DNA of 49,729 nucleotides from assembly GCF_008632335.1 (NCBI RefSeq), contig NZ_VWXX01000029.1, positions 1-49,729 on the forward strand. The letters are read 5' to 3'. The stretch comes from Thiohalocapsa marina (lineage in GTDB: Bacteria; Pseudomonadota; Gammaproteobacteria; Chromatiales; Chromatiaceae). Position 1 is the first letter of the stretch. Each line of letters starts with the position of its first letter. Shown in pieces: positions 30,078-38,748 of this stretch. Position numbers and translations under genes: made by a program. A model generated the notes under the pieces. The model was not told where the DNA came from. It made no database searches and saw nothing but the letters and a program-made list of their open reading frames with translations.

Positions 30078-32440
30078 ATAGCTACACCAGCGAGCCCCTC
30101 AGGGCCATCGATGGCCGCGCCCGCACCATCCGAGAGTTGCTGGACAAGGCCAAGTACGCAATCGACTTCTACCAGCGCGAATACGCCTGGCAGGAGCGCC
30201 AGGTTCGTGAGTTGATCGACGATCTCACCGGCAAGTTCCTCGACTACTACGAGGACGGTCACGCTCGACACGAGGTGGAGCGCTACGGGCACTACTTCCT
30301 CGGTTCGGTGGTACTGAGCCACAAGCGTGGCCAGCGTTTCGTCGTCGATGGCCAGCAGCGTCTGACCACACTGTCCCTGCTGCTGATCTACCTGCACAAC
30401 CTGCAGGCGGATCGCGACGAGCAGGTCGATGTCCGCACCCTGATCTACTCGGAGAAGTTCGGCCGAAAGAGCTTCAACCTCGACGTGCCCGACCGCGCGG
30501 AGGTCATGCAGACGCTGTTGGAGGGACGCATGCCGGAGCTGACCGGTGAGGGCGAATCGGTGCGTAACGTCGCCGCGCGCTATGCCAATATCGTCGATCA
30601 CTTTCCGGGGGAGATCGCCGCCGAGCCGCTGCCCTACTTCATCGACTGGCTACTGGAGAACGTCCACCTGGTCGCCATCGAGGCGTACTCGGATGAGGAT
30701 GCCTACACCATCTTCGAGACCATGAACGACCGCGGGCTCTCGCTGAGCCTGCCGGAAATGCTCAAGGGCTACGTGCTCGCCAACATCACCCACGAGGACG
30801 ACCAACGCGCCGTCAACGCCACCTGGAAGGCGAAGATGCAGGCCCTGCGGGAGGTCGGTGACGAGGAGGACGTGGACTTCTTCAAGGACTGGCTGCGCGC
30901 CCGCCACGCCCAGACCATCCGGCCCGGTAAGAGGGGCGCGGAGAACAAGGACTTCGAGCGCATCGGCTCGGAGTTCCACCGCTGGGTGCGGGATCAGAAG
31001 GACCAACTCGGTCTGGCGGACGAGAAAGGGTTCATCCGCTTCGTCAAGGGTGACCTTGACTTCTATGCCCGGCGTTACGGTGAAATCCGCCGCGCTGCCG
31101 GTACGCTGACGCCGGGCTGGGAGTCGATCCGCTACAACGCCGAGCGCGGGTTCACCTTGCAGACCCAGGCGATACTCGCCCCCCTGGCGCCAGACGACCC
31201 GCCGGAGGCGGTGCGGCGCAAGGTCGCTCTGGTCGCCGACTTTCTGGACATTTGGCTCGCCCGGCGCGTCTGGAGCTTCCGCACCATCGCCTACTCGTCG
31301 GTGCGCTACACCCTGTTCCAACTCACCAAAGAGCTGCGCCACCGCAATGTGGCGGCACTTTCTGAATACCTTCGCGACCAACTCGACGCGCAGCCTGAGA
31401 GCTTTGCCGGGGAGCCCCGTTTCCGGCTGCATCAGCAGAACTACCGCCAGGTGCGCCACATCCTGGTGCGGCTGACCCACTGGGTCGACAGCCAGTGCGG
31501 CGTCGCCTCTCACTTCGAGGATCTGATCTCCGAGGGCCGCGGACGCCCCTTCGAGATCGAGCACATCTGGGCGGACCAGTACGAGCGGTTTACGCAGTGG
31601 TTCCCGCACCCCTCGGATTTCGAGACCGAGCGCAACCGCATCGGCGGCCTGGTGCTGCTGCAGCGCGGCATCAACCAGAGCCTGGGGGATGCCGTCTACG
31701 AGCAGAAGCGCGACGCCTACGCGACCCACAGCGCGAACCTGCTCGCCCGCAGCCTGCACCCGCTCGCGTACCAGAACAACCCAGCCTTCTCCGCCCTGAT
31801 TGATCGGACGGGGCTGCCGTTTCGCGCCTACGATGCCTTCGGCCCCGACGAGCAGCAGGAACGCCTGGAGCTGTATATCCGCATCGCCGAGTGGGTTTGG
31901 AATCCGTCGCGTTTGGACCTTGATGGCGAAAAGCCGCCAGAACCGTTGCCTATCGGAGTGCCTGTAGATCGAGATGACGATGCGGGTAATCAAGCGCTTA
32001 TGGGTCGTCACAAGGCGCGGCTCGCGTTCTGGACCCAACTTCTTGATGCGGCAAAAGTCCGCTCGGACCTGCATGCCCGCATATCGCCCGGAAAGCAAAG
32101 CTGGCTCTGCGCCAAACGCGACGGCGTCTCCTGGTGCTACGCGGTCCAAGAGGACCAGACGAGCGCTGCGCTCTATCTGGAGTTTCCAGAAGCGAGTGAG
32201 AACAAGGCCGTATTTGATGCACTCCTGGATAGGAAACAGCAGATCGAGACCAAGCTCGGTGAGCCGCTCAATTGGTATCGCCTGGACGACAAGAAAAGCT
32301 GCTGGATTGGGGTTAATTATCCGGGCGGCTGGCGCGTCGAGAGTACCTGGGCGGCCGCCATCGAGCAGAGTGTTGAGGCGATGTGTAGGCTGTACTCAAT
32401 CCTGGCCCCGCTCGTTCGCGAACTTCGGACTGAGCGCTGA
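30074..32440 (+). CDS. GmrSD-like type IV restriction protein: DUF262 + HNH (DUF1524) + DUF4268
   Basis: 788 residues. The N-terminal DUF262 (ParB/Srx-like NTPase) domain shows IDFYQREYAWQERQVRELID, then VVDGQQRLTTLSLLLIYLHN near residue 95 (D-G-Q-Q-R-L-T-T signature). The middle holds the DUF1524 HNH nuclease with RPFEIEHIWADQYERF and RNRIGGLVLLQRGINQSLGD. The last ~130 residues (WCYAVQEDQTSAALYLEF, NKAVFDALLDRKQQIETKLG, LNWYRLDDKKSCWIG) match DUF4268. GmrS and GmrD activities are fused, as in single-chain type IV enzymes that cut phage DNA with modified bases; members of this broad group also include SspE and BrxU. Intact by motif. It is the main defence gene of the hotspot. Confidence 0.88.
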   Translation: MNSYTSEPLRAIDGRARTIRELLDKAKYAIDFYQREYAWQERQVRELIDDLTGKFLDYYEDGHARHEVERYGHYFLGSVVLSHKRGQRFVVDGQQRLTTLSLLLIYLHNLQADRDEQVDVRTLIYSEKFGRKSFNLDVPDRAEVMQTLLEGRMPELTGEGESVRNVAARYANIVDHFPGEIAAEPLPYFIDWLLENVHLVAIEAYSDEDAYTIFETMNDRGLSLSLPEMLKGYVLANITHEDDQRAVNATWKAKMQALREVGDEEDVDFFKDWLRARHAQTIRPGKRGAENKDFERIGSEFHRWVRDQKDQLGLADEKGFIRFVKGDLDFYARRYGEIRRAAGTLTPGWESIRYNAERGFTLQTQAILAPLAPDDPPEAVRRKVALVADFLDIWLARRVWSFRTIAYSSVRYTLFQLTKELRHRNVAALSEYLRDQLDAQPESFAGEPRFRLHQQNYRQVRHILVRLTHWVDSQCGVASHFEDLISEGRGRPFEIEHIWADQYERFTQWFPHPSDFETERNRIGGLVLLQRGINQSLGDAVYEQKRDAYATHSANLLARSLHPLAYQNNPAFSALIDRTGLPFRAYDAFGPDEQQERLELYIRIAEWVWNPSRLDLDGEKPPEPLPIGVPVDRDDDAGNQALMGRHKARLAFWTQLLDAAKVRSDLHARISPGKQSWLCAKRDGVSWCYAVQEDQTSAALYLEFPEASENKAVFDALLDRKQQIETKLGEPLNWYRLDDKKSCWIGVNYPGGWRVESTWAAAIEQSVEAMCRLYSILAPLVRELRTER

Positions 32441-32843
32441 TGCGATCACTTGTCAGCAGCTCAATCCGGGAGCGCACGGATGTGCATCCATCAGTGTAAC
32501 CAGCACATCCTCAACGCCAGGCCCATTGCAAAAGGATCAAGACCAAGAGAGGGATTGAGGGAATCAGATTCGGTTTTGCAGTATTTTGAAAATTGTGTAC
32601 ATTTTGCGCTCTTAGGTTTAGTGTGGGCAAGCAGTTCAGCCCCATTGCTTTAGAGTAAGTCCTTTGCAGCCACCGGAATCTTGAATGGGGAGGCAGGTCG
32701 TTGGTTCAGCTCGCCTGCGACGAGGTAAACGATGGTGATCAAATGCCGGGGGTGGGGAGTGCCATCGTCGTGCGCCCTGACCTTGGCTGCCTCCCGGGTG
32801 TGCATTTTCCGCTGGGCCTGCGGAATCACCATCGTCATCACCC
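32441..32843. other. Non-coding interval, AT-rich in its first half
   Basis: No convincing gene. 32570-32660 is notably AT-rich for this window (TTTTGCAGTATTTTGAAAA and after). A 65-codon minus-strand frame (32650-32847) is not supported by any recognised motif. Confidence 0.4.
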
Positions 32844-33776
32844 TCACTGGCAGACGCGAGGATCAGCACTTGCGGTCCCGCAGACGGGCACCTGTACCTG
32901 GCGATTCAACGCCAGGCGAAGGTACTCCAGCGACGGCAAGTGACAGTAACGGACACCCCATTTTCGCGGCTCGCAGGCGCTGCCTAAGAAGCCTTGATGT
33001 CCTCCCGTGGCATTGCAGAAGGCGATGAAGTTGTCATAAGGCGGCGGGGCTGGCACGTCGTCCGGGTGGGGCGAGATGTACAGGGCGCTCGCCTTGATAT
33101 GGAGGGGTCCGCCAAGAAAGGCGCGGTAGAGCACGGGATACGGGGAGTCAGGAAATCCCTCAGTCCATTGTGCGCCGCTGGCGAAGAGCGCGTCCTCGTC
33201 GAGCACCACCTGACGGCGGACCAAGCGCTGTTGCCAGCGCGGTAGACCGGTCAGTAACGTCTCGAGTGAGGCGGCGTTGATCGCTTGGCAGGGTTCGTCA
33301 ATGACCCAGAGCGTGGGGTCAGTCGCTTGCAGGTAGGCTGCGTTCTTCATCTTGCAGGAGAGGATCCGCGGATAGACGCGATGGGTGCGTCCGTGCTCGC
33401 CGTACAGGATGTGCTGCATGCTGCTGAGTGGCAAATCGGGCGCCACCGGTGGGTCATAAGTGAGTGGAGTGGCGCCTTCGACAACAGAGTAGGGAGTGGC
33501 GCTGGAACCGACGAAAGCATCCCATTGATGGTAAATCAGGTTGCTGACGCTAACCTCGCTTGAGGTGATGATGCGCTGAGCCTCGCCGCAGAAACCGTTG
33601 ACGGCAGCGATGGATTCGTCGCTTGACTGACCATCAAGGGCGCGAAGTGCTGGGAGCGGCTTGTGAAAAGGCTCGGCTTGCCAGACATCCCCGGTTTGAG
33701 CCAATGCACTGTCGAGAAACGAGAGCAGAACTAGAGCGACGGCAAACAGCGTCTGTGGCGCGCGAATGGACGACAT
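32844..33776 (-). CDS. Secreted hypothetical protein
   Basis: 310 residues from ATG 33776. Signal peptide PQTLFAVALVLLSFLDSALA-QTG. The mature part has nine or more cysteines (GFCGEAQR, ILSCKMKNAAYL, DEPCQAIN, AFCNATGGHQGFLGSACEPR, RYCHLPS, VPVCGTA), and a YISPHPDDVPAPPPYDNFIA stretch. It looks like a full periplasmic/extracellular protein of unknown family. It lies just downstream of the second secreted EEP gene on the same strand (178 bp), so the two may be co-exported. Confidence 0.65.
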   Translation of the reverse strand: MSSIRAPQTLFAVALVLLSFLDSALAQTGDVWQAEPFHKPLPALRALDGQSSDESIAAVNGFCGEAQRIITSSEVSVSNLIYHQWDAFVGSSATPYSVVEGATPLTYDPPVAPDLPLSSMQHILYGEHGRTHRVYPRILSCKMKNAAYLQATDPTLWVIDEPCQAINAASLETLLTGLPRWQQRLVRRQVVLDEDALFASGAQWTEGFPDSPYPVLYRAFLGGPLHIKASALYISPHPDDVPAPPPYDNFIAFCNATGGHQGFLGSACEPRKWGVRYCHLPSLEYLRLALNRQVQVPVCGTASADPRVCQ

Positions 33777-33953
33777 GGGCGATGAGACTGCGTTGCTGGA
33801 TGATGGATGGCTGCAATGAGCGCCGGTTGACTCCTCAATGGTAACCCTGTTGCACCGTGACACCGACACGATGGCAATGCAGCACGTCCTGTCATTTCAG
33901 ACGTCATAGCGCATGCCGATGCGGACGCGTGCAGGTCGGTTTGAGTCTCGTCG

Positions 33954-35177
33954 TCAGAATGCCGTTCGGGATGTGCTATCGCGCGTGATTCCCGCGCGCA
34001 GCGTCGCCCCTGCAGCCACTGCGACGCCCGGTTGCATGCTGATCCGCACGCTGGCCTGCACCGTGACGGCCGCCTCCGAGGCGATGACCAGATTCGGCCC
34101 GAGCGTGATCGACGGGCAGACATACTGCGCTGATGTCGAAAGCGTCCGATTGGCCAGCACCAACTCGCCGCTCGGCGGACAGACGTCCGGATCGGCATAG
34201 GTCGGCACCGTGAGATCCGCGAACACCGGCAGATGATCTGATGCCGCCGGGCACACCGTAGCCTCGAGTGGGTCGCCCACGAGCGGCAGACCGAGCATCA
34301 GGGACTCGTCGGCGCAGTCGTAGACCTGCGCGCCCAGGGCTGCGATGTTCGCGCTGGCGAAGAGGTAGTCGAGGCGTCGCCCGGAGTCCGGGCGCGTGGC
34401 ATAGTTGTCATCGACCTGCTTGGCATCGAGCATGGCCGCCCAGTCGGTGACGGGGGTGAAGGGATCGTTGATCAGGCCGGTGCTGCTCAACAGCGTCTCG
34501 ATGTCCGCGCCGGTGTCGAAGGCCTCGGGCAGGTCGGTGGGGATCTCCGTGAAGGCCGTCGGGGTCAGCGGCAGATCGCGGATGTCTTCGTTGACGTCGC
34601 CCGTGACGATGTAGGGCTCGGTTCCATCCTCGATGTTGAGGACGACCTGACCGATCCGCGTCGACTCGATGGCACGGCGGTACTCGTCGGTGTTGGTGGC
34701 GCCGGATTTCCAGTGGTTGACGATGACGCTCAGCCGATCGTCGGCGCCGGTCACATCCACCGTCGCCGCGAGGATATAGCGCGTCAGGTCATTGGCATCG
34801 GGGTCGCCGGAGAGGTCCGCCGCCGACCAGGCCCCGCTCGTCGTGATTGGAAAATCCGAGAGCACGGCCGCGCGCAGCGACCCGAACGGCCCCGCGGGGG
34901 CGACCGTGACATTGGCATACCCGAGATCGACGGCGAGTTGCGCGACATAGGTCGTATCCGCCGCGCTGGCCACTTCCTGGATGGCGACGATGTCGGCGCC
35001 GAGGCGCGCGAGCACCGAATTGGCCGCCGCGTACTGGTCACTGCCGGGCTCGCCGATGGTCTCCACGTTCCAGGTGGCGAGGCGCACCGGCTGATCGGCC
35101 GCGGCGAGCGTTGCGGCGCAGGCCAGCAGGCAGCCGAGATTCTGGCGACCTTTCCGCTTTCGCTTAGGCTTGATCAT
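33954..35177 (-). CDS. Secreted endonuclease/exonuclease/phosphatase (EEP) family protein, paralogue 2
   Basis: 407 residues. Basic start MIKPKRKRKGRQNLG, hydrophobic CLLACAATLAAADQP, then EEP motifs RLATWNVETIGEPGSDQYAA, IVAIQEVASAADTTYV, TGDVNEDIRD, RRLDYLFASA and ASDHLPVFADLTVPT. It aligns along its length with paralogue 1 (984-2381), including the PAGPFGS/YGPFGS, FPIT, LTRYILE/A, SGxTNTDEYRRAIES and FDTGADIE blocks. The C-terminal ~80 residues differ: CPPSGELVLANRTLSTSAQY and VTVQASVRISMQPGVAV look like a short beta-solenoid, as in lesion-type surface proteins. GGGAG 8 nt upstream supports the start. Confidence 0.85.
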   Translation of the reverse strand: MIKPKRKRKGRQNLGCLLACAATLAAADQPVRLATWNVETIGEPGSDQYAAANSVLARLGADIVAIQEVASAADTTYVAQLAVDLGYANVTVAPAGPFGSLRAAVLSDFPITTSGAWSAADLSGDPDANDLTRYILAATVDVTGADDRLSVIVNHWKSGATNTDEYRRAIESTRIGQVVLNIEDGTEPYIVTGDVNEDIRDLPLTPTAFTEIPTDLPEAFDTGADIETLLSSTGLINDPFTPVTDWAAMLDAKQVDDNYATRPDSGRRLDYLFASANIAALGAQVYDCADESLMLGLPLVGDPLEATVCPAASDHLPVFADLTVPTYADPDVCPPSGELVLANRTLSTSAQYVCPSITLGPNLVIASEAAVTVQASVRISMQPGVAVAAGATLRAGITRDSTSRTAF

Positions 35178-36239
35178 GTTGCGTTCTCCCGCGGCGGGTG
35201 CCGCAGCGTTCGTGCCCGGTTCCCGATCGCCTGGTCGTCAACGTCCGCCGTCGTGGCGACCTCCACATCTTGACTTACGTGTATTCTTGCTCGACGCTTC
35301 GGCACTATACCGCCGTCAGTCATAACACGGATTGCGCTACGTCAATTCCAGTGGTGGTGAAGCTCGTGGCGATGGCCCCCGGGCTGCAGGTCACTGTTTG
35401 GTAAACCGTGTTCGTCATGGGTGGCCAGCTGTCGAAATCGTGGGCGCAGCGGCATACGGTCGATTGAGATCGTCCCCTCGGATCGTTACCCGAGTTCAGA
35501 GGAAGAATGACCGGCATCAGGGTAAGTCGGCAATGACCGCGTCCGCTTATGGTTCCTTTGCTGTCGACTCGCCACAGAGCGCCAACGGTCGTAGCTCGGA
35601 CATTACCGTCAAGACTGGTGAAGTCACGAGTGATCGCTGACTGCTCGCCACGCGGTCGTGCAGTTGGCTAGAAAGAAATGTCGACGCGTGATGGGCATCA
35701 AAGCTTTGGCTGCGGCCTTGAGAGGGGGCGCGCGGTCGAAAAGGGGTGAGGGCTGCTGCTCGCCACAGTCCTCGGGTGCAGGCTGCGGTGCGTTGGCTGG
35801 CAGGATGTTGGCCTGCGAGCGAAGGGCAGAGCCGAATCGCCGCTACTGCAGCCGGCGATCGCTCGATCTCCTCGGCTTGAGCAGACGGGCGGCCGAATCG
35901 CCCCTACATGGACTCCAAAATGTGGCCGTTGAGGGCCCACTCCAATTCTTCAGCGGCGAGTTGCATGCGCTGCGCAGGATACGCCCGACGTGCACCTGCG
36001 TTGCAAGGCTCGCGGTCGCAAGCAGTAAGGTTGAGCCCAGGCAGGAGCAGTCGAGCCAGGAACAGGACGTTGTCGCCTTCGGTGCGGTGGCGGCCGGGCG
36101 GGGATTGATGGGTGTCTTGGACCTGCTGGCGTGAAGGAGTCACCATCGGTGGCGCGGCGGTGGCCGTCGAAGGACCGCCGAGATAGGGCGCCAGCGGATC
36201 GCCGGTGCCGAAGCGATGCAACTCCATCGAGGAAATCAG
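35178..36239. other. Non-coding or decayed interval
   Basis: No supported gene in 1.06 kb. Frames that stay open lack motifs and disagree between strands. Two near-identical segments, CCGAATCGCCGCTAC and CCGAATCGCCCCTAC (about 35,830 and 35,893), are the only local repeat noticed. Confidence 0.4.
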
Positions 36240-36821
36240 GTGCGCCTCATCAGAACAGTCTGGACAGCAGTGATGGTCGCCTGGCTTGTCGGTGCAACAG
36301 CGGCGCAAGCCGCGGAGACCTGGACGCTGACCGCGTTCGACGACGACATCAATGCCGCGACGGTGCGGATCGCCGCTGTCCGTAATGCACAAGCCTACGG
36401 CTTCAAGATCTATGCGCCGAGCCACGAGGACAGGATCTGGGCCACCTTCCTGCTACCACCGGATGGCCCGGAGACTTTCGATCAGGGGCTGGACCTGCAT
36501 TGGCAGGTGTCTGGATCCGAGGAATGGTCGCTCATGGCAGTGACGGACGGCGTTGCCAGCCGCATCGGTGCCGATCCAGCCGAGCTGCGCCATGCTGGCC
36601 CCAGGTACGTCTCGCTCGTGATCGGGCATGCGCGCGAGCTTCACCGAGCGGATACCCCGTTGCGCAGCCTGCTGGCGGGAGAGACGCTGACCGTGCGCTA
36701 CAGCGCCAAGGAGACGGGCGAGCGCCAAATGCGCTTCTCGCTGGAGGGGGCGGATGTGGCGATCGCGGAAGTCATGGCGCTGTTTGTGCCCGCCGAAGAG
36801 GCACACGCACCGCGGCCTTGA
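36240..36821 (+). CDS. Secreted hypothetical protein
   Basis: 193 residues from GTG 36240 (GAGGA about 6 nt upstream); ATG 36216 adds eight residues. Signal peptide VWTAVMVAWLVGATAAQAAE. The mature domain is beta-rich (TWTLTAFDDDINAATVRIAA, YGFKIYAPSHEDRIWATFLL) with no cysteines. No known family. It may be periplasmic or surface located; neighbours give no hint. Confidence 0.6.
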   Translation: MRLIRTVWTAVMVAWLVGATAAQAAETWTLTAFDDDINAATVRIAAVRNAQAYGFKIYAPSHEDRIWATFLLPPDGPETFDQGLDLHWQVSGSEEWSLMAVTDGVASRIGADPAELRHAGPRYVSLVIGHARELHRADTPLRSLLAGETLTVRYSAKETGERQMRFSLEGADVAIAEVMALFVPAEEAHAPRP

Positions 36822-36877
36822 CCCTGGTTTGCAGCGCGGCTGCAACAGTTCGCCGCCGCAACGCCTGCTAAACGGCC

Positions 36878-37225
36878 TCAGTCTGCGAACACGAGCGTCT
36901 CGTGAATGTCCAAGGCTGCGGCCACATGGCGCGCAACGGTCTGATTCAGCCAGTTCGGCTGATGGGCATCGGAGCCGATGACGAAGCGAAAGCGCTTGCG
37001 GAAGGGGCCGTAGAACTGCCGCCAGTCGCAGCGCCAGACATAGCGGTTGTTGATCTCCACCAGGCACTCGGGTGGGACCCGCTTAAGATCGGTCCCCAGG
37101 GCGTTCGGGTGCGCGACGATCACCGGGCGGTCAGCGGCGAGCAACCGCTCCAGTGCCCGGTAGTCCGCTGCGCGGTCATAGCAGTGGAAGATACGATAGT
37201 CACAGTCAGCGTCCAGGGCCGACAC
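36878..37225 (-). pseudogene. PHP-domain phosphoesterase, C-terminal fragment
   Basis: The frame encodes YRIFHCYDRAADYRALERLL, VIVAHPNALGTDLKRVPPEC, LVEINNRYVWRCDWRQFYGP and FVIGSDAHQPNWLNQTVARH, the C-terminal half of a PHP-domain hydrolase. The N-terminal metal-binding half (HxH motif) is missing; upstream the frame runs into the truncated dinB sequence. It is the 3' partner of a deletion fusion. Confidence 0.75.
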
Positions 37226-37490
37226 CCATGTATGCCCGTTGACGGTCGGAGGCCAGCTTCGCGATGAGCCGGTTCGGCCCCAGACCCACCGAGGCGGTCA
37301 GACCGACGGCCTCGCGGATCACCGCCTTGGCGCGACGGCCGATCACCTCGGGCGGTCCGATCAGCCGCTCCAGGCCTGAGCAGTCCAGATAGGCCTCATC
37401 GATGGAGACCGGCTCCACTACGGGCCGACCGGGCTGCTCGACCGCCGCATAGAAGGCGTCGAGATCGATGTGCATGAGCTGGCGGGGCAT
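37206..37490 (-). pseudogene. dinB/DNA polymerase IV-like fragment with internal deletion
   Basis: MPRQLMHIDLDAFYAAVEQ is the start of a Y-family polymerase (catalytic Asp in DLDAF). It jumps directly to VEPVSIDEAYLDCSGLERLI and LTASVGLGPNRLIAKLASD, skipping roughly 70 residues of palm/fingers, and ends at the PHP junction, losing the rest. An in-frame internal deletion plus a truncation, so not functional. Confidence 0.75.
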
Positions 37491-37637
37491 CGGCGGCGGA
37501 GCGGTGATCTCGGATCGGCAGTCGCGAAAGCCGCCAGTGTAGCCAGGTCCATCGGGGTTATGCTGCCCCAGTGCACTTGCCGTCCGAGGCGGCGACATCC
37601 GCTTTGATCCCGCGGGCGGACGCGCTTGGACGATGAC

Positions 37638-37844
37638 TGTAGCCAATGTAGCCAGCCCTGGCGGGCAAACGTGAAATCGCGCCGCAACCACAACCCCTGG
37701 CTACATTGGCTACATTGGCTACAAACCCGTGGATCAGGACGCCCTTGGACGCGAGCGGTGAGGCAAGTTGTTGATTCTGTGTCGGGCATCCCACGCCCGC
37801 GGGCTCCCTGTCGAGCTGGCTACAAATGGCTACAAATGGCTACA
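37638..37844 (+). repeat. TGTAGCCA/TGGCTACA iteron element, copy C
   Basis: TGTAGCCA at 37638 and 37647, 43-bp core (37655-37697) nearly identical to copy A, TGGCTACA at 37698, 37707 and 37716, 93-bp gap, then TGGCTACA at 37817, 37827 and 37837. Same orientation as A. The DnaA-box position reads CGTGGATCA, two changes from consensus. It lies between the dinB/PHP debris and hemD, 32 kb from copies A and B. Confidence 0.9.
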
Positions 37845-37948
37845 AAGACGCGCTGTCCTGCGCATCGCCATCCGCTATGGTGGCGTATGTCTGATCCAGC
37901 GCCGACCAGGCTGTCACCGAAGACCGCGTCAGCGAGCCCCCATCGACC

Positions 37949-38698
37949 ATGAAGACCGTTCTCGTCACCCGAACCCGGCACCAGGCGCAGCCCCTCATGA
38001 CGGCACTGGAGCAGGCGGGCCTTGCGCCCATCCTCTTCCCCACCATCGAGATCAGCTGCCTGAACGACTGGGCACCGCCGGACCTCAAGCGCGTTGCCGG
38101 CGTCTTCTTCACCAGCGTCAATGCCGTCCAGTGTCTCTGCGAGCGCCTGCGCCGCGACGCGCCAGCGGTCCTCGCCGAGCTGCGCCAGAGCCGCGTCTGG
38201 GCCGTCGGGCGGGCCACCGCCGAGGCCCTGGCCGGCTATGGCGTCGGCACCGAGCCGCTGCCGACGGTGGCTGATGCGGTGCATCTGATGGCCTCCATCG
38301 ACCCCGGGCGGATCATCGACCAGGACCTGTTGTTCGTGCGCGGCAGTCGCTCGCTCGGCACCATTCCGAGCGTCATTTCAGAGCGGGGAGGGCGTTGCAC
38401 GGAATTGACCGTCTACGAGAACCGCAAGCCCGCGCTTGCCGATGCCGAGCGCATCCGCAGACTGCTCGATAGCGGCGGCATCGACTGCCTGTCGTTTACC
38501 AGCCCATCCACGGTGGAGCATTTCTTCGCCGCCATGGGCAGCCATCAGATCCCGGAAGGCGTGCGCATCGCCGCCATCGGCACGACTACGGCCGCGGCGC
38601 TCTCGGGCTTGGGACTGCGGGCCGACATCATGCCGGCGGTATTCGACGGGCCGAGCCTGGCCCAAGCGATCGCCGAGGCGCTTGCCCCGGCGTTGTGA
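37949..38698 (+). CDS. hemD: Uroporphyrinogen-III synthase family protein
   Basis: 249 residues: MKTVLVTRTRHQAQPLMTAL, ILFPTIEISCLNDW, AGVFFTSVNAVQCLCERL, RVWAVGRATAEALAGYGV, LLFVRGSRSLGTIPSVISER, TVYENRKPALADAERIRRLL, CLSFTSPSTVEHFFAAMG and IAAIGTTTAAALSGLGL. This is the full HemD pattern, length typical. HemD closes hydroxymethylbilane to uroporphyrinogen III in tetrapyrrole synthesis. No other heme gene is adjacent, and it sits inside the ICE hotspot, so it is a stray or accessory copy. A weak hairpin CGCAGGC/GCCTGCG (38715-38736) lies between it and the convergent flhC-like gene. Confidence 0.85.
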   Translation: MKTVLVTRTRHQAQPLMTALEQAGLAPILFPTIEISCLNDWAPPDLKRVAGVFFTSVNAVQCLCERLRRDAPAVLAELRQSRVWAVGRATAEALAGYGVGTEPLPTVADAVHLMASIDPGRIIDQDLLFVRGSRSLGTIPSVISERGGRCTELTVYENRKPALADAERIRRLLDSGGIDCLSFTSPSTVEHFFAAMGSHQIPEGVRIAAIGTTTAAALSGLGLRADIMPAVFDGPSLAQAIAEALAPAL

Positions 38699-38748
38699 GG
38701 GTGTCTCTCGGTGTCGCAGGCGTCGTTAAGCCTGCGCCTCAGGAGCAA

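Noticed and set aside
30650-32149. 499-codon minus-strand frame opposite the GmrSD-like gene
   Set aside because: Antisense shadow of a gene with intact DUF262 and HNH motifs.
35658-36425. Overlapping open frames on both strands in the 35.2-36.2 kb interval
   Set aside because: Neither shows a motif, ribosome site or consistent coding bias.
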